In this document: positions 10,308 through 22,256 of the stretch, piece after piece
Position numbering within the stretch: position 1 is the stretch's first letter
Layout of the letters: every line of letters starts with the position of its first letter
Source: Streptomyces pilosus
GTDB taxonomy: Bacteria > Actinomycetota > Actinomycetes > Streptomycetales > Streptomycetaceae
NCBI RefSeq assembly: GCF_014649835.1
Contig: NZ_BMTU01000002.1
Span: 248,001-312,000 of the forward strand
DNA: 64,000 bases
Reading direction: 5' to 3'
Notes under the pieces: generated by a model
Seen by the model: the letters and a program-made list of their open reading frames with translations, nothing else
Database searches by the model: none
Told to the model about the DNA's origin: nothing
Made by a program: the position numbers and the translations under genes

Positions 10308-13300
10308 CGGTCGGTGCCTCCCTCAGCGGCATTGAGCGGTTCCAGGACGGCGAGCAGGCGCAGCATCGGCTCGCCCGTGGTCTGCAGGGAGTTGAGAAGG
10401 CTCAGCCGCCTGCTGGCGCTGAGGTTCACTCCGCGCTTTCCCGTCCCATCAGAAGAGAACATGGCTTCCTGTTGCCAGTGCACGACGCGCTTGCGGGACG
10501 GGGCCAGGATCGCCTCGATCTCCTCGCCGTACGCCTCTTTCAGGTCCCGGAGGTGCTGTTCGGCCCTGTCGATGGCTGCAGGCACGAGCTCCGTCAGGCC
10601 GCTGAGGTCGCGCGGCGCGGCGCGGCCGGGCATCGTCGGACCCACGCCGTAGTCCTCCAGAACCTCCGGGGTCAGAGGCGTCACCTGAAGGTCGTGGGGG
10701 TCGCCGTGGACGGCCATCCACTCGACGATGGTCGGCCGACCCAGCGCGTTGGAACAGAGGCCCTGCACCAGGAACGTCGGAGAGTTCACGGAGGCGGCGA
10801 GCACGGGGGCCTGGTGGCGGCCGACCTCGACGAGCACCTTGTCGGTCAACCAGTCCAGTACGGGGTGGACGTCGGTGACGTAGGAGACGTTCGGCCACTG
10901 TGACTTGGACGACTCCCGGGCCGCCTTCAGACGCCGGTCCGCGAGGTCCTTGGAGAAGGTGATGCGCATCCGTCCCGGCTCAGTGTTCCGGGGCATGATC
11001 CGCTGCTCTTCAAGGTACGACTTCGGCAGTGCCTTCAGCCTGTACAGCAGGTCACGCGGAGGTTCGAAGGCGATCGTGCCGTCGTCGTCGCGGCGCATCG
11101 AGAGCTGGTCCTCGGGGTTCGGACGGCAGATCTGACGCAACGCTTCGTCGAAGTAGTCAGCGGTGGAGGAGAACAGACGTGGCACGTACGCCCGCCGCAC
11201 CTCGGGATGCTCCGGGACGGCGCCCACCTGGCCGAGCAGTCCAGAAAGGAATGCCGCACCCCCTTGCTGGGACTGCTTGATCGACTCCTCGACGGTCCGG
11301 CCGGCGATCAGGTCCTGAGTGAGGCGGTTCTCTTCCTCCTTGGCCCGGTACAGGCCGGTTACCGCCTCCACTGAGCCCTCGATCTTGTGCGCTTCCTCCT
11401 CGCGCTTCAGGAGCTTCTCGCCCACGAGGCGGTCGTCCAGCGTGCGGGGCTCCCCGGTCCTCTCGTCCGTCCGCCAGGGGATGTCGCTGGTGAGGATCAG
11501 AGCGCGGAACTCAGGCCGGTGCTGCTGGCCGTAGCGGTCGATACGGCCGTTGCGCTGCTCGATACGGATCAGGGACCACGGCAGGTCGAAGTGGATCAGC
11601 CGGTGGCACTGCTGGTGGAGGTTGACGCCCTCGGAGGCGACGTCGCCGGTGAACAGGATGCGCACGGGGTCGTCGCGCAGCCCGAACTTCTCGACGATGG
11701 CCTGCTGCTCCTCGTCGCTGGTGGCATCGCCGTGCATGACCTGGACCGCGCCGCCGAAGGCCAGCCAGGGCTTGTTCTCGTCGGGGTCGGCGCCGCGACG
11801 GAAACCGAGCGCGGCCGGGACAGCCTCCGCGAGCCATTTCAGTGTGGGGATGCGCTCGGAGAAGACCACCACGCGGGTCTCCGAACCGGGGCCGACACCC
11901 ATGCTGCGCAGCTCGTCCAGGAGGGCCGCCAGTTTCGCCGAGTCATCATCCTGGATCCGCTCGGCCACGTTCTGGAGGTCCAACAAGGCCGCGCGCTCCG
12001 CCTGCCTTGCCGCCTCCCGGGCCGCCGGGTCGACCGGTCGGGACGGCCTCTGCCCGCCTCGCGCCGAGTCGGCGGCCGGCTGCTTGTCCAGCGTCGTCAG
12101 TCGCGTCTTGACGGTCTCCAGCAGGGCCTTGTGTGAGGACAGGAAGGATTTCAGCAGCTGGTAGGGCACCAGTTGGTGTCGGCTGACCGACGGCTGGTCG
12201 GGATCGGCCGGAATCCAGCGCGTGGCGAGCTCCTGGAAGACGGCGAGTTCTTTCTCACCGGCCGTTACGTGGATCGGCTGGGACGGTCCACGGTCCGCCC
12301 AGGCGCCCTTCAACGAGTCGCGGACCTCCGCCGTCGTCTTCGTACGCCGGATGTAGAGGTGCTCAAGGTCCTTCACTTCGTACTTCGACGGGTTGGCGAT
12401 GGCCGCCTCGTCCAGCATCTTGATCAACTCGGCGAACGACTCGGCACGACCGTTGTGGGGCGTGGCCGACGCGAGCACCAGCGCGTCGGTCTTCCGAGCC
12501 AGCAAACGGGCGAGTTCGTTGTTCTTGGTGCCCCGGTTGACCAGATTGTGGGACTCGTCGATGACGACGGCGTCCCAGTTGGTGTGCTCGAGGTGGTGCG
12601 CGTAGACGTCGCTCTTGAGCGTGTCCACGGAGATGATCGCGCGCTTGAAGTACGCGAACGGGTTCCGGCCGGCCGGGATGTCCTGCTGGATGCGCTGGAT
12701 ACCGGTGGAGTCCAGTCGGACGAGCGGAATGGCGAAGCGGGTCCACAACTCCCGCTGGAACTGCTCCAGCACATGCTGGGGGGTCACGACCAGGATGCGC
12801 TCGCCGCGCCCGCGCCGGATCAGCTCGGCCAGCAACACCCCGATCTCCAGGGTCTTGCCCAGACCCACCACGTCGGCGATCAGGATCCGAGGCTGCGGGT
12901 TCTTCTCCAAGGACAGCGCCAATTCGGCGGGGCGCAGCTGGTGCACCTGCTGGTCCATGAGGAACCCGTCGGCCAGGGCGAGCCCATGCTCGGTCTGCGG
13001 CAAAAACGTCTTGCGCATCACCGCTTCAAGGAACAGACGGCCCCGCCGGTGGTTGGGTGAGTCGTCCGGGACGAGACGCGTCTCCCTCGGGTCCAGCACC
13101 TGGATCGCGTCGAGTCGGCTGTAGAAGATTGCGTCCGTGCCTCGCACGAAGGACGAGATGCCGGTGACCTCCACCATCCACCCGTCTTTGCCGACGTCCT
13201 TGGAGTTCCGGACGAGCCACAGCTCGTCGCGAATCAATACCTGGGACCCCGGGGCGTAGCCGGACGACCCGCTGGTCCGCCGTGAGGCTGGAGCATCCTC

Positions 13301-13414
13301 CGGCGCCCAGGCGTCCCACACCTCATCGCCCTGGCCGCCCACGGCTTCCGCCTCGACGCTCAACGTCCACTCCGATCCATCACCAGCGGCCACCGACGGC
13401 CGCACACACCCCAC
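10304..13414 (-). CDS. SNF2/RapA-type DEAD helicase, DISARM DrmD-like, 1036 aa
   Basis: SNF2-family ATPase with Walker A in DVVGLGKT (residues 181-188), DESH Walker B (286-289), a SATP motif, and NGRIDRYGQ as motif VI of the second RecA lobe. The order and spacing resemble RapA and DrmD, and the length suits DrmD. The residue before the usual GLGKT is Val in place of the common Glu of DEVGLGKT. The GTG start at 13414 is the longest choice; nearby downstream GTG codons are possible because the first 20 residues are not conserved-looking. The stop overlaps the methylase ATG by 4 bases, and the kinase gene ends 79 bases upstream on the same strand. DNA translocation during phage restriction is inferred from the DISARM family. 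Confidence 0.87.
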   Translation of the reverse strand: MGCVRPSVAAGDGSEWTLSVEAEAVGGQGDEVWDAWAPEDAPASRRTSGSSGYAPGSQVLIRDELWLVRNSKDVGKDGWMVEVTGISSFVRGTDAIFYSRLDAIQVLDPRETRLVPDDSPNHRRGRLFLEAVMRKTFLPQTEHGLALADGFLMDQQVHQLRPAELALSLEKNPQPRILIADVVGLGKTLEIGVLLAELIRRGRGERILVVTPQHVLEQFQRELWTRFAIPLVRLDSTGIQRIQQDIPAGRNPFAYFKRAIISVDTLKSDVYAHHLEHTNWDAVVIDESHNLVNRGTKNNELARLLARKTDALVLASATPHNGRAESFAELIKMLDEAAIANPSKYEVKDLEHLYIRRTKTTAEVRDSLKGAWADRGPSQPIHVTAGEKELAVFQELATRWIPADPDQPSVSRHQLVPYQLLKSFLSSHKALLETVKTRLTTLDKQPAADSARGGQRPSRPVDPAAREAARQAERAALLDLQNVAERIQDDDSAKLAALLDELRSMGVGPGSETRVVVFSERIPTLKWLAEAVPAALGFRRGADPDENKPWLAFGGAVQVMHGDATSDEEQQAIVEKFGLRDDPVRILFTGDVASEGVNLHQQCHRLIHFDLPWSLIRIEQRNGRIDRYGQQHRPEFRALILTSDIPWRTDERTGEPRTLDDRLVGEKLLKREEEAHKIEGSVEAVTGLYRAKEEENRLTQDLIAGRTVEESIKQSQQGGAAFLSGLLGQVGAVPEHPEVRRAYVPRLFSSTADYFDEALRQICRPNPEDQLSMRRDDDGTIAFEPPRDLLYRLKALPKSYLEEQRIMPRNTEPGRMRITFSKDLADRRLKAARESSKSQWPNVSYVTDVHPVLDWLTDKVLVEVGRHQAPVLAASVNSPTFLVQGLCSNALGRPTIVEWMAVHGDPHDLQVTPLTPEVLEDYGVGPTMPGRAAPRDLSGLTELVPAAIDRAEQHLRDLKEAYGEEIEAILAPSRKRVVHWQQEAMFSSDGTGKRGVNLSASRRLSLLNSLQTTGEPMLRLLAVLEPLNAAEGGTDR

Positions 13415-13493
13415 ACGCCTGCAAACGACGGACTACGCCGTCCCAGCGCGCCATTCCGACAAAGACTCTCACCCAGCACTGTCAACGCAGGAG

Positions 13494-14675
13494 TCACAGA
13501 ACGGGATCGGCGGCATACAACGCGCGCAGCTCGTCCGCGATCCGCTTCGACGCCAGGGGGCGTCCCTTGGCCGCGCCGGCCTTTGGAGAGCCGCTCCGTC
13601 TTCCGGACCCCGGCGTCGGCTTGGGCAGGAGAACTTCAGGCTCTTCTGGCTCCCGCTCCGGTTCGTCGGCTTCGGCCTGTGAAGCCCGCGGCGGGTCGTC
13701 GAGCGGGCTCACGAGTTCGCCGTTCTCGACAAGATCGACCTGATTGGGGATGAGCTTCTCGAATGGCACCGTCGGAGGCTCACCAGGGGTCGACGGAGCC
13801 TCGCCCCCCTTGGTGTGGGCGATCAGCGCGAGCCGGGCAGCCGCCGGTGTCACTCCGGAGTCCGAGAGGACCCTCGCGCACGCTTCGGAGACCGCTGGCA
13901 GAGTCGGCCGCTCCTCCGGCGTGTGGGCGAGCATCGACTCCAGCAGGGGCACCAGCGGCGTAGGCACACCAGAGAGATCGGGAGCGATCTCGGGATTGGT
14001 GACTTGTGCCGCGATTGCTTCCCAGCGTGATCCGTCGTACGGATAGTGGCGGGCCGCCGCGTACAACAGGACCGTGCCCAGCGCGTACACATCTGCTGCG
14101 GGTGACACCTGTGGATGGCCGCCGGCCTGCTCCGGAGGCATGCACCGGACGGTGCCGATGATCATGCCACTGTGTGACAGCGTCTCCTGAGAGGAGTCCA
14201 TGAACGCGCCCAGACCGAAGTCGATGATCATCGGGCCGTCATCGCCCAGGATGACGTTCTGCGGCTTCAGGTCTCGATGGAGCAACCCCGCGGCGTGGAC
14301 TGCCGACAAGCCTTCGGCGAGCAACGCCCCGAGGCTGGCCGCCAGCGGCAGCGGAAGTACACCGTCGCTGTCCACGCAGGCCAGCAGCGTGCGACCGGCC
14401 ACGTACTCCATGGCCAGCCAAGGCCGGTCTGCGTAAGGATCCGCGTCCAGGAAGCGGGCCACCCGGTTCGTGCCGATCACCGTGCGGGCGATCAACGCCT
14501 CCTTCTCGAAGCGCGCACGCGTCAGCGGATCGAGCTTGTCGTTGCGAATCACCTTCACCGCGACTGGATCACCTGCGGGCGTGTAGGCGAGATAGACCTC
14601 ACCCATCCCGCCCGAGCCGAGCTCCCGCGCCACCGTGTACCGGCCGATCCGCGTGGGCACCCCGCTCATCCGCAC
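13494..14675 (-). CDS. Soluble Hanks-type Ser/Thr protein kinase linked to the defence locus, 393 aa
   Basis: Complete eukaryotic-like kinase domain: glycine loop GSGGMGEV (residues 20-27), catalytic Lys41, HRDLKPQN (133-140) and DFG (152-154). After about residue 270 comes an acidic, proline-rich linker and a basic tail; no transmembrane helix or PASTA repeat is visible, so the kinase should be cytosolic. GTG 14675 sits 4-5 bases after an AAAGGTGAG ribosome site; ATG 14669 is an alternative start. The gene lies upstream of the SNF2 helicase on the same strand with a 79-base gap, so they may share a transcript. Kinases also occur in Pgl/BREX type 2 (PglW), but this one lacks the extra PglW domains. 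A role in sensing infection or controlling the helicase-methylase set is inferred from position only. Confidence 0.9.
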   Translation of the reverse strand: MRMSGVPTRIGRYTVARELGSGGMGEVYLAYTPAGDPVAVKVIRNDKLDPLTRARFEKEALIARTVIGTNRVARFLDADPYADRPWLAMEYVAGRTLLACVDSDGVLPLPLAASLGALLAEGLSAVHAAGLLHRDLKPQNVILGDDGPMIIDFGLGAFMDSSQETLSHSGMIIGTVRCMPPEQAGGHPQVSPAADVYALGTVLLYAAARHYPYDGSRWEAIAAQVTNPEIAPDLSGVPTPLVPLLESMLAHTPEERPTLPAVSEACARVLSDSGVTPAAARLALIAHTKGGEAPSTPGEPPTVPFEKLIPNQVDLVENGELVSPLDDPPRASQAEADEPEREPEEPEVLLPKPTPGSGRRSGSPKAGAAKGRPLASKRIADELRALYAADPVL

Positions 14676-14902
14676 CGACTCACCTTTCCACCGCGCCTCA
14701 CCCGATCGGCGCTCTTGCCCGCCACACTCTAATCGGCCAAGAGGTCAGCCTGAGGTGCTTTCGTCCTGATCAGGACACCGGGCAACGCTATGCAAGCCGA
14801 AACCGGCCGTGAGGAAGTCGGGGCACTCTGATCTCCAGCAGCCGCTGTGTCGACGACTGCTGGGTGTCTGTGAGTCCGGGGCGGGCAAGAAAATGCCCGC
14901 TT

Positions 14903-15154
14903 CTAATGGATCTTCTGCTGCTCCAGCCACTTGAAGACCTCGGCCCTCTTGTAAAGGACCTTGGCGTTCCTGCCTCGGCCGAGCTTGTAGCCCTTCAAGC
15001 CCAGTTTCGATGCCTCCCTATAGACCCAGCTCGTGGACATATTGAGCATCGCAGCGACCTCATAGGTGTCCATAAGGACGGGCTCGACGCTACGGCGCCT
15101 GCGCGACGAGTCGATATCGGTGCGGGTCTGGTCGGGGTGCGACTGCGGTTCCAC
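14903..15154 (-). CDS. Small helix-turn-helix (excisionase/AlpA-type) DNA-binding protein
   Basis: About 83 residues with a single HTH of the HTH_17/excisionase kind in the segment DTYEVAAMLNMSTSWVYREA, followed by a winged stretch rich in Lys and Arg (GYKLGRGRNAKVLYKRAEV). Start GTG 15154 was chosen because AAGGAG lies 10 bases upstream; TTG 15160 is a rival and ATG 15073 would leave only the HTH. Proteins of this type serve as recombination directionality factors or as small transcriptional regulators. No integrase is present in the window. It precedes the kinase by 227 bases on the same strand, so it could regulate the defence locus; that is inference. Confidence 0.7.
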   Translation of the reverse strand: MEPQSHPDQTRTDIDSSRRRRSVEPVLMDTYEVAAMLNMSTSWVYREASKLGLKGYKLGRGRNAKVLYKRAEVFKWLEQQKIH

Positions 15155-15740
15155 GGGCAAGATGCTCCTTGAGGCTGGCCTGAGCCTGATCGCTGGAGCG
15201 GCTCGCGCTCTGCTCTGGCCGAATTCCAAACGTCCTTGACGCCCGCCCTGTGCCACCGCCAAGAGTCACCGGACGAGCCACAGCCATGGTCGTGAGAATC
15301 GCCGGTTTGGCTAACCGGCGATCCGCCGCTATGTTGCCGCGCTGCTTCCGCCACTCAAGTTCATGGAGCTGTGGGCGCCTCCTCCTTGAAGACGGGATGC
15401 GAGGGGCCTGGGCCGGCTGACCCATGGCGGTGCGTGGTCCGACTTCCGGTCGAGTGCCTTCGCTCCTGACTGCCGTCCAGACCGTCCGCGTGACGGTGAT
15501 CACGGACGCCCTTCGGGGGGTGCTGCGTAGGCTTGGGCCGTCGTCACGGCGGGGTCCGCGAGAGTGGGCGAAGCCCTCCTCCAGCCACCTGACGAGGCGT
15601 CAGAAAAGTCAGCAAGTGGTCAGCATGAGTCCTGAAAAAGCTGGGGACAGCTGCCCGAACATGCGACTCGTTGTAGGGTGTCGAAACAGCCCTTGACCTG
15701 CAAAAACGCAGGCAGGGAGCCTACTTGTGGGAGTGCCCCG
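15155..15740. other. 586-base gene-free stretch between the defence locus and panD
   Basis: No credible coding frame was found; open frames here have poor ribosome sites and no recognisable domain. It holds the promoters of the minus-strand HTH gene and of panD, a perfect inverted repeat at 15298-15322, and a CCTGC/GCAGG stem with an A-rich loop at 15697-15712, about 28 bases before the panD start. It is the likely right boundary of the accessory locus. Confidence 0.5.
15298..15322. promoter_or_regulatory. Perfect 10-base inverted repeat upstream of the HTH gene
   Basis: ATCGCCGGTT and AACCGGCGAT are exact reverse complements separated by TGGCT. The site is about 145 bases upstream of the HTH gene start. 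It could be an operator for the HTH protein or a transcription terminator; no T-run follows on either strand, which slightly favours the operator. Confidence 0.45.
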
Positions 15741-16163
15741 ATGTTGCGTACAATGTTCAAGTCCAAGATCCACCGCGCCACCGTCACCCAGGCCGACCTG
15801 CACTACGTGGGCTCCGTGACGATCGACGCCGACCTGCTCGACGCCGCGGACCTGCTGCCCGGCGAGCTCGTGCACATCGTCGACATCACCAACGGGTCCA
15901 GGCTCGAGACGTACGTCATCGAGGGGGAGCGCGGGTCGGGTGTGGTCGGGATCAACGGGGCCGCGGCCCACCTCGTCCACCCCGGCGATCTGGTGATCAT
16001 CATCAGTTACGCTCAGGTCACCGACGCCGAGGCGCGGGCGCTGGAGCCCCGGGTGGTGCACGTGGACGCCGACAACCGCGTCGTCGCCCTGGGTGCCGAC
16101 CCGTCCGAGCCGGTGCCGGGGTCGGACCAGGAGCGCAGCCCGCAGGCCGTGAGCACGGTCTGA
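15741..16163 (+). CDS. panD: Aspartate 1-decarboxylase (pyruvoyl enzyme)
   Basis: PanD decarboxylates L-aspartate to beta-alanine, the precursor of pantothenate and coenzyme A. The 140-residue protein has the family start [20 protein letters not shown] and the YVGS site where the zymogen cleaves before Ser to make the pyruvoyl cofactor, followed by the expected NITNG-type (here DITNGSR) and INGAAAHL segments. ATG 15741 matches the usual PanD N-terminus; ATG 15753 is less likely. panB and panC are not nearby. The gene stands alone between the accessory locus and a small acetyltransferase gene 38 bases downstream. Confidence 0.95.
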   Translation: MLRTMFKSKIHRATVTQADLHYVGSVTIDADLLDAADLLPGELVHIVDITNGSRLETYVIEGERGSGVVGINGAAAHLVHPGDLVIIISYAQVTDAEARALEPRVVHVDADNRVVALGADPSEPVPGSDQERSPQAVSTV

Positions 16164-16201
16164 CCTGCGCACAGCGAGGCAACCGAGGCGGGAGCACAGC
16201 C

Positions 16202-16546
16202 ATGGGTGACATCGAGATCCGTGACGACCGGGCGGCGGGCAGGCTCGAGGCGGTGGCGGACGGTGAGGTCGCCGGGCGGATCGAGTACTTCGTCCTCGAC
16301 GCCCCCGGGCGCGCGCTCGTACCGGTGCACACCGTCGTGGAACCCGCCCACGAGGGCAAGGGCATCGCGGGCTCCCTCGCTCGCGAGCTCTACTCCCTCG
16401 CCGCCCGCGAGGACAGCGCCGTCGCCCCGCTCTGCCCCTACGTCGCCAAGTGGGCCGAACGGCACCCCGACGACGCTCCCGCGGCCGGCCCGGAACTGAT
16501 CCGGGCGGCGAAGGCGTGGCTCGCGGCCCGTCCCGGCCGGTTCTGA
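16202..16546 (+). CDS. Small GNAT-fold N-acetyltransferase (Acetyltransf_CG type)
   Basis: 114 residues matching the short GNAT variant: an N-terminal strand pair (GRLEAVADGEVAGRIEYFV), then HTVVEPAHEGKGIAGSLARE, which contains the acetyl-CoA pyrophosphate loop G-K-G-I-A-G, and a C-terminal PLCPYVAKWAERHPD segment typical of the family. A GCGGGAG ribosome site lies about 10 bases before ATG 16202. The substrate is unknown. It follows panD closely and may be read through with it. Confidence 0.85.
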   Translation: MGDIEIRDDRAAGRLEAVADGEVAGRIEYFVLDAPGRALVPVHTVVEPAHEGKGIAGSLARELYSLAAREDSAVAPLCPYVAKWAERHPDDAPAAGPELIRAAKAWLAARPGRF

Positions 16547-16566
16547 GGGCGGGGGGCGACCGTTCC

Positions 16567-17202
16567 GTGCTGGCGCTGCTGCACACCTCGCCCGTTCACG
16601 TGGCCGTCTTCGACCGGCTGCGTGACGAGGACCATCCCGGGCTCCGGCTGCGGCACGTCGTCGCCGGGGAACTGCTGGAACGCGCCCGCGTCGAGGGTCC
16701 CGCCGCCGTCGCCGATGCCGTACGGGCGCGGGTGCGGGAGGCCGTCGACGCCGGCGCCCGGGCCGTGCTGTGCACCTGCTCGACCATCGGCCGGGTCGCG
16801 GAAGCGGCCGCCCCCGAGGCGGGCGTGCCGGTGCTGCGCGTCGACCGGCCGATGGCCCGCGCGGCCGTGGCCGCCGGGCCGCGGGTGGTCGTGCTGGCCG
16901 CGCTGGAGAGCACGCTGGGGCCGACGGTCGCCCTGATCGACGAGGAGGCCGGCCGGGCCCGGCGGTCCGTCGACGTGCGGACCGTGCCGGTCGAGGGAGC
17001 CTGGGAGCGCTTCGAAGCGGGCGACGAGGCGGGCTACGTGCGCCGGGTCGCCCGCGCGGCCGACGAGGTCACCGGCGCGGACGTCATCGTCCTCGCCCAG
17101 GCGTCCATGGCCCCGGCCGCGCCGCTCACCACCACGCCGGTCCCCGTGCTGTCCAGCCCCCGGCCGGGGCTCGCCGCGGCGGTGACGGCCGGCCGTCTGT
17201 AG
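16567..17202 (+). CDS. Aspartate/glutamate racemase-family protein
   Basis: 211 residues with the Asp/Glu racemase fold pattern: a first catalytic Cys region CTCSTIG (about residues 76-82) within an alternating strand-helix protein, and a later IVLAQASMAPAAPL stretch where a second catalytic Cys would normally sit but Ser/Ala is found. This resembles arylmalonate-decarboxylase/hydantoin-racemase relatives in which one Cys is replaced, so racemase activity is uncertain. GTG 16567 is preceded by a G-rich ribosome site. The gene begins 20 bases after the acetyltransferase stop. Confidence 0.7.
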   Translation: MLALLHTSPVHVAVFDRLRDEDHPGLRLRHVVAGELLERARVEGPAAVADAVRARVREAVDAGARAVLCTCSTIGRVAEAAAPEAGVPVLRVDRPMARAAVAAGPRVVVLAALESTLGPTVALIDEEAGRARRSVDVRTVPVEGAWERFEAGDEAGYVRRVARAADEVTGADVIVLAQASMAPAAPLTTTPVPVLSSPRPGLAAAVTAGRL

Positions 17203-17346
17203 CGACACCGTCCCGGCGGCGACGGCGGCGGTGCGCCGTCCGGCCCCGCGGCCCTCACACGGGCGGGTGACTGGAGCCACCGCCGTCGGGTATGCGGGGG
17301 AGTAGTCCAGAGCCGACGCCGACCCACTGGCCGGAGGACACGAGCC

Positions 17347-17640
17347 ATGACGAACCCGTACCCGGACCCCGTCCCCCCGGGCCCCACTCCCGGACCGGCC
17401 CCCGGCGGCCCGGACCCCTCGCACCGGGACCCCTTCCCCGACCCGGTGCCGCCTCCGGAACCCCCTCCAGGCCCGGGCCCCGCACCGACCCCACCGCCGC
17501 CGGGCCCCGGACCGGAACCGACGCCCGCGCCACCGGGGCCGCCCCCGCCGCACCCGGGACCGCCCGAGCCGTCCCCCTCCCCGATCCCGCCGGGCCCCGA
17601 ACCGACCCCGGACCCCGAACCCGGCCCGCCCCTGACCTGA
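17347..17640 (+). CDS. Proline-rich low-complexity small protein
   Basis: 97 residues made almost entirely of Pro, Gly, Asp, Glu, Thr and Ala in PGP/PEP/PTP patterns after the start MTNPYPDPV. No signal peptide, membrane helix or known domain is visible. A strong GGAGGA site 8-9 bases before the ATG supports translation, although low complexity in GC-rich DNA can mimic coding. Function unknown; such proteins may be disordered linkers or wall-associated. A terminator hairpin follows and separates it from convergent gnd. Confidence 0.6.
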   Translation: MTNPYPDPVPPGPTPGPAPGGPDPSHRDPFPDPVPPPEPPPGPGPAPTPPPPGPGPEPTPAPPGPPPPHPGPPEPSPSPIPPGPEPTPDPEPGPPLT

Positions 17641-17665
17641 GCGGCCGCACACCCCGGGACGCACC

Positions 17666-17705
17666 GAGGGCGGTGGACGACCCCGCGGGGCCGTCCACCG
17701 CCCTC
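17666..17705. terminator. Bidirectional terminator-like hairpin
   Basis: A perfect 14-base stem (GAGGGCGGTGGACG / CGTCCACCGCCCTC) encloses a 12-base loop. It lies between the stop of the proline-rich gene and the stop of convergent gnd, so it can serve both. Confidence 0.75.
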
Positions 17706-17728
17706 CGGTGGGGCAGGGGACGCGACGA

Positions 17729-19168
17729 CTACGCCGTCACCTCCGTACGGTCACCGCCCCACAGCGTGTGGAACGAGCCGGCACGGTCCGTGCGCCGGTA
17801 GGTGTGCGCACCGAAGTAGTCGCGCTGGCCCTGCGTGAGCGCGGCCGGCAGGCGCTCCGCGCGGAGGGCGTCGTAGTAGGCGAGGGCCGCGGCGAAACCG
17901 GGCGTCGGCACGCCCTGACGGGTCGCCGCGATCAGCACCTCCCGCCAGTCGTCCTGCGCGTCGGCGATCTCCCGGGCGAAGGTCTCGTCGGAGAGCAGGC
18001 TCGGCAGGTCGGCGCGGGCGTCGTAGGCGGCGCGGATGCGGTCCAGGAAGGCCGCCCGGATGATGCAGCCGCCGCGCCAGATCGCGGAGACCGCGCCGAG
18101 GTCGATGTCCCAGCCGTACTCCTCGCTGCCCGCGGCGACCTCGTGGAAGCCCTGCGTGTACGACACGATCTTCGACGCGTACAGCGCCTGCTCCACCCGG
18201 TCCGCGAACGCCGCCGCCTCCGACTCGCCGAGCGGCGCCGCCTTCGGGCCGGCCAGCCCGCGCGAGGCCTCGCGCAGCGCCGCGTGGCCCGACAGCGAGC
18301 GGGCGAACACGGCCTCGGCGATGCCGGACACCGGCACGCCCAGGTCCAGCGCGATCTGCACCGTCCAGCGCCCGGTGCCCTTCTGCTCCGCCTGGTCCAC
18401 GACCACGTCCACGAACGGCTCGCCCGTCGCCGCGTCCACGTGCGACAGCACCTCGGCCGTGATCTCGATCAGGTACGAGTCGAGCCGGCCGGTGTTCCAG
18501 GTGCGGAAGATCTCCGCGATCTGCGCGGGGGAGTACCCGGCCACGTCACGCAGCAACTGGTACGCCTCACCGATGAGCTGCATGTCGGCGTACTCGATGC
18601 CGTTGTGCACCATCTTCACGAAGTGACCGGCGCCGTCCGGGCCGACGTGCGTCACACAGGGCGTGCCGTCGGCCGCCTTGGCGGAGATCCTCTCCAGCAT
18701 CGGACCGAGCGAGTCGTACGACTCCTTCGGGCCGCCCGGCATGATGCTCGGCCCGTTCAGCGCGCCCTCCTCACCGCCGGAGACGCCCATGCCGACGAAG
18801 TGGATGCCCTGCTCGCGCAGGGCCTTCTCCCGCCGCCGGGTGTCGGCGAAGTGCGCGTTGCCACCGTCGATGATCATGTCGCCGGGCTCCAGCAGGGGCG
18901 CGAACTCCTCGATCACCGCGTCCGTCGGCTCACCGGCCTTCACCATGACGACCAGCCGCCGCGGACGCTCCAGCGCCGCCACGAACTCTTTCGCCGTCTC
19001 CGCCGCCACGAAGCCGCCCTCGTGCCCGAACTCCTCCACCAGCGCGTGCGTGCGCGTCGCCGTCCGGTTGTGCACCGCGACCGTGTAGCCGTTGCGGGCG
19101 AAGTTGCGCGCGAGGTTGCGGCCCATGACCGCGAGTCCCGTGACGCCGATCTGCGCTGAACTGCTCAT
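17729..19168 (-). CDS. gnd: 6-phosphogluconate dehydrogenase, decarboxylating
   Basis: Converts 6-phosphogluconate to ribulose 5-phosphate, CO2 and NADPH in the oxidative pentose phosphate pathway. The 479-residue length fits the long (E. coli-like) family. An N-terminal Rossmann motif GVTGLAVMGRNLARN is followed by NRT (the NADP-binding Arg position), MVKAG, DGGN, the family signature with GVSGGEEGA, and the catalytic GAGHFVKMVHNGIEY segment; the C-terminal QRDYFGAHTYRR tail is also typical. ATG 19168 has GGAG 8-9 bases upstream. It is divergent from rpfD. A second, short-form gnd may exist elsewhere in the genome. Confidence 0.97.
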   Translation of the reverse strand: MSSSAQIGVTGLAVMGRNLARNFARNGYTVAVHNRTATRTHALVEEFGHEGGFVAAETAKEFVAALERPRRLVVMVKAGEPTDAVIEEFAPLLEPGDMIIDGGNAHFADTRRREKALREQGIHFVGMGVSGGEEGALNGPSIMPGGPKESYDSLGPMLERISAKAADGTPCVTHVGPDGAGHFVKMVHNGIEYADMQLIGEAYQLLRDVAGYSPAQIAEIFRTWNTGRLDSYLIEITAEVLSHVDAATGEPFVDVVVDQAEQKGTGRWTVQIALDLGVPVSGIAEAVFARSLSGHAALREASRGLAGPKAAPLGESEAAAFADRVEQALYASKIVSYTQGFHEVAAGSEEYGWDIDLGAVSAIWRGGCIIRAAFLDRIRAAYDARADLPSLLSDETFAREIADAQDDWREVLIAATRQGVPTPGFAAALAYYDALRAERLPAALTQGQRDYFGAHTYRRTDRAGSFHTLWGGDRTEVTA

Positions 19169-22064
<2,896 letters not shown>

Positions 22065-22256
22065 CGGCTGCTCCTCTGCGTGAGGCCGGAGCGGTGGGCC
22101 CGGCGCGGCGAACGGTCGGCTTCCATAACCAACACCATGCCGTGCCGGACTGTTCCCGTCGTCGTCCCTGAGCACCCAATCGGTCCTACTGCCGATGGAG
22201 TACGGCGACGCCCCCGTCATCCCCTGGGTGGGTGTCCCGCGGTGGAGACCCCCTGG

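Noticed and set aside
15424..15696. A 90-codon frame between the HTH gene and panD.
   Set aside because: No ribosome site or domain, and mixed composition.
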